DNA of 64,000 bases from DASYQD01 sp963837455 (GTDB lineage Bacteria; Acidobacteriota; Thermoanaerobaculia; Multivoradales; JAIOJS01), in contig CAWINM010000010.1 of NCBI GenBank assembly GCA_963837455.1, positions 62,001 to 126,000 of the forward strand, read 5' to 3'. Below are positions 36,262 through 50,242 of the stretch, piece by piece. Positions within the stretch are counted from its first letter, which is position 1. Every line of letters begins with the position of its first letter. A program made the translations under genes and the position numbers. The notes under the pieces are model-generated. The model was given only the letters and a program-made list of their open reading frames with translations. It did no database searches and was not told where the DNA came from.

Positions 36262-36864
36262 ATGCTGATTCCGATGGTGGTGGAGCAGACCAGCCGTGGC
36301 GAGCGGGCCTACGACATCTTCTCGCGCCTGCTCAAGGACAACATCATCTTCCTCGGCCGGGCGATCGACGACGACATCGCCAACCTGGTGATCGCGCAGA
36401 TGCTGTTTCTCGAGGCCGAGAACCCGGAGCGCGACATCGCCCTCTACCTCAACAGCCCCGGTGGCTCGATCAGCGCCGGCATGGCGATCTACGACACCAT
36501 GCAGTACATCAAGCCCGACGTCGCCACCGTCTGCGTCGGGCAGGCGGCGTCGATGGCCGCGGTGCTGCTCGCCGGCGGTGCCGCCGGCAAGCGCTCGGTG
36601 CTCCCCAACAGCCGGGTGCTGATCCACCAGCCTCTGCTCTTCGGCCTGCAGGGGCAGGCGACGGAGATCGAGATCCACGCCCGCGAGATCCTGCGCATGC
36701 GCGAGCGCCTCGACGAGATCCTCGCCCACCACACCGGCAAGTCGGTCGAGCAGATCCACCTCGACACCGAGCGCGACAAGATCTTCAGCGCCGACGAGTC
36801 GGTGGCCTACGGCCTCGCCGATCAGGTGATGGCGCGCCGGGCGCCGGCCCGGCCGGCGAGCTGA
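36262..36864 (+). CDS. clpP: ATP-dependent Clp protease proteolytic subunit
   Basis: 200 aa. The serine protease core of ClpXP. The triad is S97 in GQAASMAAVLL, H122 in VLIHQPL, and D172 in DTERD. The N-terminus MVVEQTSRGERAYDIFSRLL is typical, with no long propeptide. After the catalytic His the loop reads LLFGLQGQ, where most homologues have LGGxQGQ; this is one residue longer and lacks the Gly pair. ATG at 36262 with AGGAG upstream. clpX starts about 2.9 kb further on. Confidence 0.96.
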   Translation: MLIPMVVEQTSRGERAYDIFSRLLKDNIIFLGRAIDDDIANLVIAQMLFLEAENPERDIALYLNSPGGSISAGMAIYDTMQYIKPDVATVCVGQAASMAAVLLAGGAAGKRSVLPNSRVLIHQPLLFGLQGQATEIEIHAREILRMRERLDEILAHHTGKSVEQIHLDTERDKIFSADESVAYGLADQVMARRAPARPAS

Positions 36865-36867
36865 CCG

Positions 36868-38112
36868 TCAACTGCTGCCGACGCCCGACCAGCGCCAGAG
36901 GCCGCCGTCGCCCTCCTCGAAGCCGCTCGAGAACAGGATCGGCTGGTCGGAGAAGCAATAGATGGGCTGCGCTGAGCTGCAGCCAAGCGGGACGAAGGAG
37001 CTCCAGCCTTCGACGGCGCCTGAGCGGCCGACGACGCCGTGCACCGAGAAGTCGGACTGCGTGAAGTCGAAGCAGTTGCGGTCGTCGAACGCGCCGTCGT
37101 TGGCGGTGCCGGTGCGGGTGAAGGCGTCGTTGTAGGAGAGCCGCTCGGTCTCCGCGATCGGGCTCGAGATCTCGCCGTCGGTGAGGTCGGCCTTCGAGCT
37201 GGCGATCTGGATGCCGTCGGGCCGCTTGAACGGGCCGTCGTAGTCGAGGTGGTCGATGGCGTCGACGGCGACGACCGAGAGCCAGGCGCGGAAGCTCGCC
37301 GGGTTGGGGAGGTTTCCCGCCCGCGCGCGGGCCTGGCAGATGGCGTCCCCGGCCGCCAGCGACTCCTGACCCCCGGCGTCGGGTGAAGACGCGAGGTCGC
37401 CGGTGTAGGTGGTGCTGGTGTGGAACGCCAGCGCGCCTTCGCTCTCGAAGGGCGGAAAGGGCGGCCCGCCGAAGAGCGAGTGCTGGAAGCAATAGAGGTG
37501 GAGGAGCTGGTTGCAGCTGGAGCCGCTGGGCGCGGTCCACCCCACCGGACCGTACTGCGCATTTCCCACGGCGCCCGTGGACGAGCCTTGCGCGTCGTTC
37601 CAGGCGATGCTGCCGGGGTCGGCGCAGTCCCAACCTAACAACGCCAGCTTGCCGTCGGCACCGGTGCCCGTCCAGACGCCTTCGGAGGACGGCACCACGC
37701 TGCCGTTCTCGTCGAAGCGCGGCGCGTTCAGCACCTCGCCGGCGGTGAGCGAGGCGACGTTGCGGGCGAATGGCTGCCCGTCCATGCGCGCCCAGGGGCC
37801 GGGGTTGTTGAGCGTGATCGAGCCGCAGGTCGGCGGGTGGCCGCTGCGCGCCTTGATGTTGCAGGCGGCGTCGGTGGTCGCGTCCGAGAGCCACGCTTGG
37901 AAGCTGGCGGCGTTCACCAGGTGGGCGGCCGCGGCGAGGTTCTGGCAGATCCGATTGCCGGCGGCGAGGCCAGTCAGTCCGTCGGCCTGGGGCCAGGTGC
38001 TGAGCTTGCCGGTGCCCTTGGCCGAGGTAACGAACATGACGTCGGGCTGCGCGGCGGCGTTGGCCGCGGCGAGGACGATCCAGGCGGAGCCCACGACTAC
38101 GGTGATGCGCAT
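36868..38112 (-). CDS. Secreted two-repeat protein, paralogue A (GFE-tailed)
   Basis: 414 aa. A signal peptide (about 1-22, ending ANAAA-Q) is followed by two related repeats. Repeat 1 runs from MFVTSAKGTGKLSTWPQADG to LHLYCFQ. Repeat 2 runs from FHTSTTYTGDLASSPDAGG to PIYCFSDQ. Each has an AG-D/N-xICQ motif, an FxAWLS motif, a WTG or RTG segment and a closing YCF. The fold resembles DUF1554/endostatin-like lectin modules, but I am not certain of this. The C-terminus SSGFEEGDGGLWRWS matches the GFE/SG-D tail found on many exported proteins. The start is ATG at 38112; a GTG at 38127 would overlap the paralogue B stop (GTGA). Function unknown. Confidence 0.8.
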   Translation of the reverse strand: MRITVVVGSAWIVLAAANAAAQPDVMFVTSAKGTGKLSTWPQADGLTGLAAGNRICQNLAAAAHLVNAASFQAWLSDATTDAACNIKARSGHPPTCGSITLNNPGPWARMDGQPFARNVASLTAGEVLNAPRFDENGSVVPSSEGVWTGTGADGKLALLGWDCADPGSIAWNDAQGSSTGAVGNAQYGPVGWTAPSGSSCNQLLHLYCFQHSLFGGPPFPPFESEGALAFHTSTTYTGDLASSPDAGGQESLAAGDAICQARARAGNLPNPASFRAWLSVVAVDAIDHLDYDGPFKRPDGIQIASSKADLTDGEISSPIAETERLSYNDAFTRTGTANDGAFDDRNCFDFTQSDFSVHGVVGRSGAVEGWSSFVPLGCSSAQPIYCFSDQPILFSSGFEEGDGGLWRWSGVGSS

Positions 38113-38123
38113 GTCCCGCCCCC

Positions 38124-39368
38124 TCACTCGGTCGAGATCGCCGACCAGCGCCAGAAGCCGCCGTCGCCTTCCTCGAAGCCGCTCCAGAACAGGATCGGCT
38201 GGTTGGAGAAGCAGTAGATCGGGTGCGGTGAGCCGCAGTTATCAGCGTAGGAAGAGCTCCAGCCTTCGACGGCGCTCGAGAGGCCGATCACGCTGTGCAC
38301 CGGGTCGGACTGCGTGAAATCGAAGCAGTTGCGCTCGTCGAAGATGCCGGCCTCGGTGGTGCCCGTACGGACGTACGTGTCGTTGTAGCGCAGCCGCTCG
38401 GTCTCCGCGAGCGAGCTCGAGATCTCGCCGTCGGTGAGATCGGCCTTCGAGCTGGCGATCTGGATGCCGTCGGGGCGCTTGAACGGGCCGTCGTAGTCGA
38501 GGTGGTCGATGGCGTCGAGGCCGACGATCGAGAGCCAGGCGCGGAAGCTCGCCGGGTTGGGGAGGTTGCCGGCTCGCGCGCGGGCCTGGCAGATGGCGTC
38601 CCCGGCCGCGAGCGACTCCTGACCCCCGGCGTCCGGTGAAGACGCGAGGTCGCCCGTGTAGGTGGTGCTGGTGTGGAACGCCAGCGCCCCTTCGGTCTCG
38701 AAGGGCGGAAAGGGCGGCCCGCCGAAGAGCGAGTGCTGGAAGCAATAGAGGTGGAGGACCTGGCTGCAGCCCGTGCCACTGTACGAGGTCCAGTTCCTCG
38801 GACCGAATTCCGGATACCCAATCAGACCATACCCTGTTCCGTCGGAGTTGCTGTTCCAGGCGGCGCCGCCGGCGTCAGGGCAGTCCCACAAAATTACCCA
38901 CAGCCTGCCGTCAGGGCCGGTGCCCGTCCAGACGCCTTCGGAGGACGGCACCACGTTGCCGTTTTCGTCGAAGCGCGGCGCGTTCAGCACCTCGTCGGCG
39001 GTGAGCGAGGCGACGTTGCGGGCGAATGGCTGCCCGTCCATGCGCGCCCAGGGGCCGGGGTTGTTGAGCGTGATCGAGCCGCAGGTCGGCGGGTGGCCGC
39101 TGCGCGCCTTGATGTTGCAGGCGGCGTCGGTGGTCGCGTCCGAGAGCCACGCTTGGAAGCTGGCGGCGTTCACCAGGTGGGCGGCCGCGGCGAGGTTCTG
39201 GCAGATCCGATTGCCGGCGGCGAGGCCAGTCAGTCCGTCGGCCTGGGGCCAGGTGCTGAGCTTGCCGGTGCCCTTGGCCGAGGTAACGAACATGCGATCC
39301 GTCTGCGCCGCTGCCGCGGCGGCCAGGAAGGCGAGTGCTGTCGACGAGAGAGCGAGGGCGACCCGCAT
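38124..39368 (-). CDS. Secreted two-repeat protein, paralogue B (GFE-tailed)
   Basis: 414 aa, exactly the length of its downstream neighbour and collinear with it (offset 1256 bp). The signal peptide (MRVALALSSTALAFLAAAAA) differs from that of paralogue A, but from MFVTSAKGTGKL onward about 100 residues are identical. A central block of about 54 residues (GPDGRLWVILWDCPDAGG to GCSQVL) and the C-terminal 90 residues have diverged. The C-terminus is WSGFEEGDGGFWRWS. ATG at 39368 with GGGGAGGAA upstream. The two genes appear to be one operon, inserted between clpP and clpX. Likely surface-exposed or secreted; the ligand is unknown. Confidence 0.82.
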   Translation of the reverse strand: MRVALALSSTALAFLAAAAAAQTDRMFVTSAKGTGKLSTWPQADGLTGLAAGNRICQNLAAAAHLVNAASFQAWLSDATTDAACNIKARSGHPPTCGSITLNNPGPWARMDGQPFARNVASLTADEVLNAPRFDENGNVVPSSEGVWTGTGPDGRLWVILWDCPDAGGAAWNSNSDGTGYGLIGYPEFGPRNWTSYSGTGCSQVLHLYCFQHSLFGGPPFPPFETEGALAFHTSTTYTGDLASSPDAGGQESLAAGDAICQARARAGNLPNPASFRAWLSIVGLDAIDHLDYDGPFKRPDGIQIASSKADLTDGEISSSLAETERLRYNDTYVRTGTTEAGIFDERNCFDFTQSDPVHSVIGLSSAVEGWSSSYADNCGSPHPIYCFSNQPILFWSGFEEGDGGFWRWSAISTE

Positions 39369-39752
39369 GGCTGTTCCTCCCCATCCGTGGGTGGGGGATG
39401 AGGCCCACCCATAACGTTGAATCGGAATCGGGGGGAGGAAGGCGACAGCCGCCGGCGTCGCCACCGCGGCGGGCCGTTCTGCCCCCGCGGGTGGGCGGCG
39501 GGCGGGCGCCAGCGAAGGCTGCTAAACTGGCGATGGACTCCTCGCCCGAGCATCGGCCGCGCTCGCCGCCAAGGGAGCGTGGCGCATCACCGAGCCGGGG
39601 GAGCCCATGGGGCGCTGCGGTGGGCCCTTCTTGGCAGGCCGGAGGGCGCGGAATAGCGGTTGCAAAAGGGGCGGTTGTAGGGGGCGAGGGCAGGCGAAGG
39701 CCGTCCCGAACTCCACTCAACGATCAGCCGCCCATCTCACTGCGGAGGAGAG
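39369..39752. other. Intergenic region between divergent paralogue B and clpX
   Basis: 384 nt with no convincing gene. It must hold the leftward promoter for the secreted pair and the rightward promoter for clpX. TAAACT at 39523-39528 could be a rightward -10 element, leaving a 5' leader of about 220 nt before clpX. The leader is rich in G/C inverted segments. I do not recognise a riboswitch, SRP RNA or 6S RNA in it. Confidence 0.5.
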
Positions 39753-40991
<1,239 letters not shown>

Positions 40992-41086
40992 ACGGGAATG
41001 CTCTTCTCGCCTCGTCACCGAAACCCCTCCCCTCCGCGCGCCGAGCGGTGGGTCCCGACCCGAAGAAGGTAGACTCCCTGAGCGAC

Positions 41087-43534
<2,448 letters not shown>

Positions 43535-43707
43535 GACGGCTACCTGCCTTGGGCTGGCGCCCGGCTCGCGGGCCGGCAGCCTGAATTCGACGCAGCAGAT
43601 TCCCTGATACGTTCTGGTTCCGGTCTCTATCCTTAGGGACATCACCTGTCGGTTCTTGAATCGGGGCTTCGGGTGGCCGTCGAGGCGGCCGTCGAGGTCA
43701 CGCTCAC

Positions 43708-44320
43708 GTGGAGAACATCCAGACCGCCGAGTACATCCGCTCGGCACACTCGGCACAGGAGCTGCTTCACGATGGTCGACCTGAGGTGGCCTTCGTGGGC
43801 CGCTCCAACGTCGGCAAGTCGAGCCTCCTCAACGCCCTGCTCGGGCGCAAGGGGCTGGCCAGGACGAGCTCGACGCCGGGGCGCACGCAGACCATCAACT
43901 ACTTCCTGATCAACGATCGAATCTGGTTCATCGACCTTCCCGGCTACGGGTACGCCAAGACCAGCAAGGAGAGGCGACAAGCCTGGGCACGCACCGTGGA
44001 GCACTACTTCGAGCACGCGCTACCGGCGGCGATCGTGGTGTTGCTGGTCGATGCCAAGGTGGGAGGCACTCCCCTCGACGCCGCTGCCTGGGAGTACCTG
44101 GCGGCGAGCGGCAGCGAGCCGCTGGTCGTGGCGACCAAGGCCGACAAGGTGCCGCGCGGCAAGCGGCACCAGGCACGGGCCCTGCTGCGCGATCGCGTCG
44201 GCCTCGCCGGCGAGGTGCCGCTGATCGAGGTGTCGGCGACCACCGGGGAAGGGATCCAGGAGCTCTGGCGGCAGCTCGCGGCACGACTGCCGCAACCGCA
44301 GGCGAGGAGTAGACGAGATC

Positions 44321-44328
<8 letters not shown>
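43708..44328 (+). CDS. engB: Ribosome-biogenesis GTPase YihA/YsxC/EngB
   Basis: 206 aa. G1 GRSNVGKSSLLNALLG, the switch region TPGRTQTINYF, G3 DLPGYGYAK and G4 ATKADK are all present. EngB helps assemble the 50S subunit. The start is GTG at 43708, giving MENIQTAEYIRSA, with good agreement to the family. It follows lon after 173 nt, and its end overlaps rho by 8 nt. Confidence 0.95.
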
Positions 44329-45961
<1,633 letters not shown>

Positions 45962-46055
45962 GGCGGATCGGCCGACGAAGGCGCCCGCGTCCTCTGCGGC
46001 GTGCGTCGGCTGCTCCTCGGGCCTGGGTACGGGACCTGCGCCCCGCTAGCTGCTG

Positions 46056-47294
46056 CTAGCCGGTCGCCGGGCCCAGCTGCTGCGCCGCACTGCGGTGGGC
46101 ACGCAGTCCCCACCGCGAGCGCAGCTCGAGCAGGGTCGCTTCGCGCTCCAACGGCAGCTGCTCGAGGGCGGCAGCGGCACGGTCGCCGCGGCGGGCACGA
46201 GCGGCGAGCTCGAGCTCGGCGGCGAGGCCCGCCAGGGTGACGGCGCCGACGTCGGAGGCCACGCCTGCCAGCAGGTGGGCGGTGGCGGCCAGGGCGGCGA
46301 CGTCGTCCGCCACCTCGCGCAGCGTGGCGACCTGACGGGCGCTGGTGAGCTCGAAGACGTTGACCAGCTCGGCGCGAGCGGTGTCGTCGAACCGCGACTC
46401 CAGCCCGGCGAGCCGCGCCGGGTCGAGTCGCGGCGACGGCGCGCTCCCGGCGCCCTCGTCGCGACGGTCGACGCCACTGCGGCCACGGCCGCCGGCCAGG
46501 CGCCGCGGCCGGGGTGCGCGGCGGTGCGCTGCTGGTTCGGCAACCGGCGGCTCCCGGCTGCGCAGGCCCAGCTCCGCGGCCAGCAGATCGCGCTGGCGAG
46601 CGACCTGCCGGCTGCGCCGCTCGAGGTCGTCGAGCATGCGGGCGTAGCTCGCACCGACTCGCTGGAGCTCGGGAGAGCCCTCCCAGGCGCCAGGGAGAAC
46701 GGCGCTGGCGCGCTCGTCGGCGCGCTGGTTGGCGGGGGCCGGTCCCCCTGCCACCGCGAGCTGGCGCCAGAGAGTGCGCCAGGACGCCAGGGTGAGAAGC
46801 AGCGCCGCGGCGATCGCGGCGGCGGCCGCGGGGGCGGCCCGCCGCCGCGCCGCCACCAGCCACGGGACGTCGCTGGACGCGAGAACGGCCACCGATGTGC
46901 CGTCGGCGAGCCGGCCCGGGTACTCGCCCCACAGGTGGTCGTTCGCCCACCAGGTCCGTGGTCCGCCGAGGGTCTGGAGTCGCTCGGGTACGGGCTCGTC
47001 ATGCCGGCCGGCGACGGCGATGCGCAGACCGTCCGCGCCGTAGATTGCCAGCCAGCGAAGGTCCGGGTTCCCCAGCCGCATGCGCAGGACCTCCGCCGGA
47101 GCCGGCGCGCCGGCGGCGGTCGGGAGGGCCTGGAGGTCGGAGCTGAGCTCGGCCATGACGGCGAGCAGCACCTGGCGCTGCTGGCGCTCGCCGCCGCGCG
47201 AGTCGGCCGCCGCCATCAGCCAGGCGCCGAGCACCGCCCCGGCCCCGGCGGTGAGGAGAAGAAGGGAGACGAACCGACGCTGCGAGCTGCCCAC
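46056..47294 (-). CDS. Membrane sensor protein with C-terminal Hpt-like domain
   Basis: 412 aa. The N-terminal helix (about 8-28), an outside domain of about 115 residues (LRWLAIYGADGLRIAV) and a second helix (about 150-170) look like a one-component membrane sensor. A cytoplasmic coiled coil follows (RMLDDLERRSRQVARQRDLL). The last 100 residues resemble a histidine phosphotransfer domain: ELVNVFELTSARQVATL, then TAHLLAGVASDVGAVTL, where Hpt domains read AHxLKGxxxxxGA. The His is present; the usual Lys is Ala. There is no kinase domain. GTG at 47294, divergent from the hybrid kinase gene. Domain calls are by eye. Confidence 0.6.
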   Translation of the reverse strand: MGSSQRRFVSLLLLTAGAGAVLGAWLMAAADSRGGERQQRQVLLAVMAELSSDLQALPTAAGAPAPAEVLRMRLGNPDLRWLAIYGADGLRIAVAGRHDEPVPERLQTLGGPRTWWANDHLWGEYPGRLADGTSVAVLASSDVPWLVAARRRAAPAAAAAIAAALLLTLASWRTLWRQLAVAGGPAPANQRADERASAVLPGAWEGSPELQRVGASYARMLDDLERRSRQVARQRDLLAAELGLRSREPPVAEPAAHRRAPRPRRLAGGRGRSGVDRRDEGAGSAPSPRLDPARLAGLESRFDDTARAELVNVFELTSARQVATLREVADDVAALAATAHLLAGVASDVGAVTLAGLAAELELAARARRGDRAAAALEQLPLEREATLLELRSRWGLRAHRSAAQQLGPATG

Positions 47295-47460
47295 CCTCGG
47301 CTCCTTCCGTGCGGCGCGGCAGAGGCGCCGCCGCGACCCATCTGCGTCAACTGTTGTTTAGACGGCCGCGGGTGCCCGGATTCCCCTCGGCGGCGGGGCG
47401 CCGCCGCCAAGGTCCGGGGCCATCAGGAGATATGATCGCCCCCTGCAGGACAACCCGGGC

Positions 47461-49401
47461 GTGAAGTCGTCGCTGCCAGGCCTGTCGGGCCTCGACTGGG
47501 AAGGTGCGCTGCAACGCCTGGCGCCGGGCTTGCCGCTGGTGCGGATGCTGCTCGCGATTCTCGAGGCCGCCCCCGAGGCGGTCTTCGCCAAGGACCTCGC
47601 GGGGCGTTACCTGGTGATCAACAAGGCGGGGGCCGACGCCATCGGGCTGCCGATCGAGATGGTGCTTGGCCGCCCGGACGAGGAGCTCTTTCCGGCCGGC
47701 GTGGCGGCCGCCATCCGGCGGTGGGACCAGCGGGTGATCGACGGCGGAATGCCGATCCGCTACGAGGCGTTCTCCCCCCTCGGCCCCCGACGGCAGGTCT
47801 TCCTCACCAGCAAGGCCCCGCTGCTCGGCCCCGACGGGCAGACCGTCGGCGTGGTGGGGATCGCGCGCGACATCACCGAGGTGCGGCGCCTGGAGGAGGA
47901 CCTGGCCCGGTTGTCCCACCAGTCGCTCGACCTGCTCTGCGTCTTCGATGGCGCGGGTCGCATCCACCTCGTCAGCGACTCGTTCGAGCGTGTCCTGGGC
48001 TGGCGCCGCGACGAGGTGCTGGGGACGAGGCAGCGCGAGCTGGTCCACCCCGAGGACTGGCAGGCGAGCGCCGAGGTGCTGCGGCGCCTGACGCGCCACG
48101 GCGTGCCGGTGATCGACTTCCGCAACCGCGTGCGCTGCCGCGACGGCTCCTACCGCTGGTTGGAGTGGCGCTGCGACCCGCCGGCGGGGGATGGCGTGGT
48201 CTACGCCGTGGCGCGCGAGGTCACCGCCCGCACCCGCGAGGAGCAGGAGCTGCGCGCCGCCAAGGAGGAGGCCGAGGCCGTCGCCGCACGCAGCGCCCGC
48301 TTCCTCGCCGACATGAGCCACGAGATCCGGACCCCGCTCAACGCCATCATCGCCGCGGTCGAGCTCGCCCTCGACTCGCCGCTCGCGCCGGCGCAGCGCG
48401 AGCTGCTCGAGGTGGTGAGCACCGCCAGCGACGCCCTGCTCGCCCTCGTCAACGACGTGCTCGACCTCTCCAAGATCGAGGCCGACGCCCTCGACCTCGA
48501 GCAGACCGCATTCCCACCCACCGAGCCGCTGCACCAGGCGGCGTCGCTGGTGCGCGGCCGCGCCGCCCGCCAGGGGGTCGAGCTGGCGATCGAGGTGTCG
48601 CCGCAGGTGCCGCCGCTGGTGGTCGGGGATCCCCACCGCCTGCGGCAGATCCTCGTCAATCTGCTCGACAACGCGATCAAGTTCAGCGGTGGAGGGGTGG
48701 TGTCGGCCAGCCTGGACGCGACCGAAGGCGGGCTCCTCTACGTGGTCGCCGACGAGGGCCGCGGAATCGACGCCGACCGCCTGCCGACCATCTTCAGCCC
48801 ATACCGTCAGGCGGACGCCAAGGTCGCCGGGCGCCATGGCGGCACCGGACTGGGCCTCGCCATCTCCCGCCGGTTGGCGGAGCGGATGGGCGGACGGCTC
48901 GAGGCCGAGAGCGGCCGGCCCCGTGGCGCCTCGTTCGCGCTCACGCTGCCGGCGACGGCCGCCGTGCCGGCGCCTGCGGAGCGCTCGCCGCCGCGTCTGC
49001 AGGCGGCCGGGGAGATCGCCGGGCTCGAGGTGCTGGTGGCGGAAGACGAGCCGATGAACCAGCTCGTCATGCGCCGATTGCTGGAGAGCCTGTCCTGTCG
49101 CGCGCGGGTCGTCGCCGACGGGGCGGCGGCCGTGCAGTCGCTCGTCGACCAGCCGCCCGACGTGGTGCTGCTCGACGTGCAGATGCCGGGTGTGGACGGC
49201 CCGGAGGCGGCGCGACGCATCCGTGCGCTCGAGGGAGGGGACTCCCGGCGAACCTACCTGGTCGCCCTCACCGCCTCCGCCACCCGCGAGGTGCGCGAAG
49301 CGTGCGCTGCCGCCGGGATGGACGAGTACCTGACCAAGCCGGTCCGCCGGGAGGCCCTGGCCGCCGTCCTCGAGCGGGCGGCGGCACGTCGACGGCAGTA
49401 G
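47461..49401 (+). CDS. Hybrid histidine kinase, PAS-PAS-HisKA-HATPase-REC
   Basis: 646 aa, soluble. PAS 1 (about 32-140, PEAVFAKDLAGRYLVINKAG) and PAS 2 (about 155-265, LLCVFDGAGRIHLVSDSFER) precede the kinase. The H-box DMSHEIRTPLN has H287. The N-box is ILVNLLDNAIKFS and the G boxes are ADEGRGID and GGTGLGLAIS. The receiver (about 520-640) has VLVAEDEPMN, Asp572 in VVLLDVQMPG, and a Lys in YLTKPV. It should pass phosphate through its own receiver to an Hpt protein; two Hpt-type proteins are encoded next to it. GTG at 47461. Confidence 0.93.
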   Translation: MKSSLPGLSGLDWEGALQRLAPGLPLVRMLLAILEAAPEAVFAKDLAGRYLVINKAGADAIGLPIEMVLGRPDEELFPAGVAAAIRRWDQRVIDGGMPIRYEAFSPLGPRRQVFLTSKAPLLGPDGQTVGVVGIARDITEVRRLEEDLARLSHQSLDLLCVFDGAGRIHLVSDSFERVLGWRRDEVLGTRQRELVHPEDWQASAEVLRRLTRHGVPVIDFRNRVRCRDGSYRWLEWRCDPPAGDGVVYAVAREVTARTREEQELRAAKEEAEAVAARSARFLADMSHEIRTPLNAIIAAVELALDSPLAPAQRELLEVVSTASDALLALVNDVLDLSKIEADALDLEQTAFPPTEPLHQAASLVRGRAARQGVELAIEVSPQVPPLVVGDPHRLRQILVNLLDNAIKFSGGGVVSASLDATEGGLLYVVADEGRGIDADRLPTIFSPYRQADAKVAGRHGGTGLGLAISRRLAERMGGRLEAESGRPRGASFALTLPATAAVPAPAERSPPRLQAAGEIAGLEVLVAEDEPMNQLVMRRLLESLSCRARVVADGAAAVQSLVDQPPDVVLLDVQMPGVDGPEAARRIRALEGGDSRRTYLVALTASATREVREACAAAGMDEYLTKPVRREALAAVLERAAARRRQ

Positions 49402-49440
49402 CGGCGGTGGGGTTGGTAGGGCTCGCGAGGCCCCTCGCTG

Positions 49441-50235
49441 TCAACCTGCCGTCTCTGCCGCAGCGACGCGCCGCAGCTCGGCGAGCGTGCGCGCCACCTC
49501 CGTCGCCAGCGTGGCGAGCCGTGCCTGCGCGTCGCCGCCCTCACCGAGGCAGCGCTCGAAGTCCGCGAGCTGGAGCGCCAGTAACGCCGCGCCGATGTTC
49601 GCGCTGACGCCTTTGAAACTGTGCGCGAGCCGGAGCGCCTCGGCCACGTCGCCGGCAGCGAGCGACTCTTCGAGCTCGCGCAGCCTGCTGGGGGCCTCCT
49701 CCGCGTAGGTGCCGAGCAGCGCGGCCAGCAGGTCCTGGCCAGTCTGCCGACCGAGCTCGCGCAGCATGTCGAGATGCTGGTGGTCGAGCACCGCGGGCGC
49801 CGCCGCGGTCGCGGCCGGCACCGGTGCGCCAGCCTCCCCGATCGCGCGCCCGCCGGCGGGTCGTTGACTGCGATCCAGCGCCCGCGCGAGCTCCTCACTC
49901 CTCGCCGGTTTGGCGAGATAGTCATCGACGCCCGCCGCCAGACAGGCCGTACGGCCCGCCTCCGAGGCGTGGCCGGTGAAGGCGATCAGCCACGGTGGGC
50001 TTCCCGCCGGTCGGGTGGTACGGACCCGCCGCACGACCTCCAACCCGTCCATTCCCGGCATCTGCACGTCGAGAAGCACGACGTCGTAGTCTCGATCCTG
50101 CATCGCGGCGAGTGCCGCGAGCCCGTCCGCGACGACGTCGGCGTGGTGGCCGAGCCGCTCCACCACACGCCGCACCACCAGCCGGTTGAGGTCGTCGTCC
50201 TCCGCGAGGAGGATGCGCAACGGCGGCTTCCCCAT
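49441..50235 (-). CDS. Receiver-Hpt phosphorelay protein
   Basis: 264 aa. The receiver (about 5-125) has ILLAEDDDLN, the phospho-Asp in VVLLDVQMPGMDG, and a Lys in YLAKPA. The Hpt domain (about 160-260) has the canonical LAHSFKGVSANIGA with its phospho-His. There is no output domain, so it is a relay carrier between kinases and regulators. ATG at 50235. It lies 7 nt after the OmpR-type gene stop on the same strand and converges with the hybrid kinase. Confidence 0.9.
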   Translation of the reverse strand: MGKPPLRILLAEDDDLNRLVVRRVVERLGHHADVVADGLAALAAMQDRDYDVVLLDVQMPGMDGLEVVRRVRTTRPAGSPPWLIAFTGHASEAGRTACLAAGVDDYLAKPARSEELARALDRSQRPAGGRAIGEAGAPVPAATAAAPAVLDHQHLDMLRELGRQTGQDLLAALLGTYAEEAPSRLRELEESLAAGDVAEALRLAHSFKGVSANIGAALLALQLADFERCLGEGGDAQARLATLATEVARTLAELRRVAAAETAG

Positions 50236-50242
50236 GAGGGCG

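Noticed and set aside
39540..39720. An SRP RNA, 6S RNA or cobalamin riboswitch before clpX
   Set aside because: The GC-rich sequence lacks the SRP tetraloop/GGAAGCAGC element and the conserved boxes of known riboswitches.
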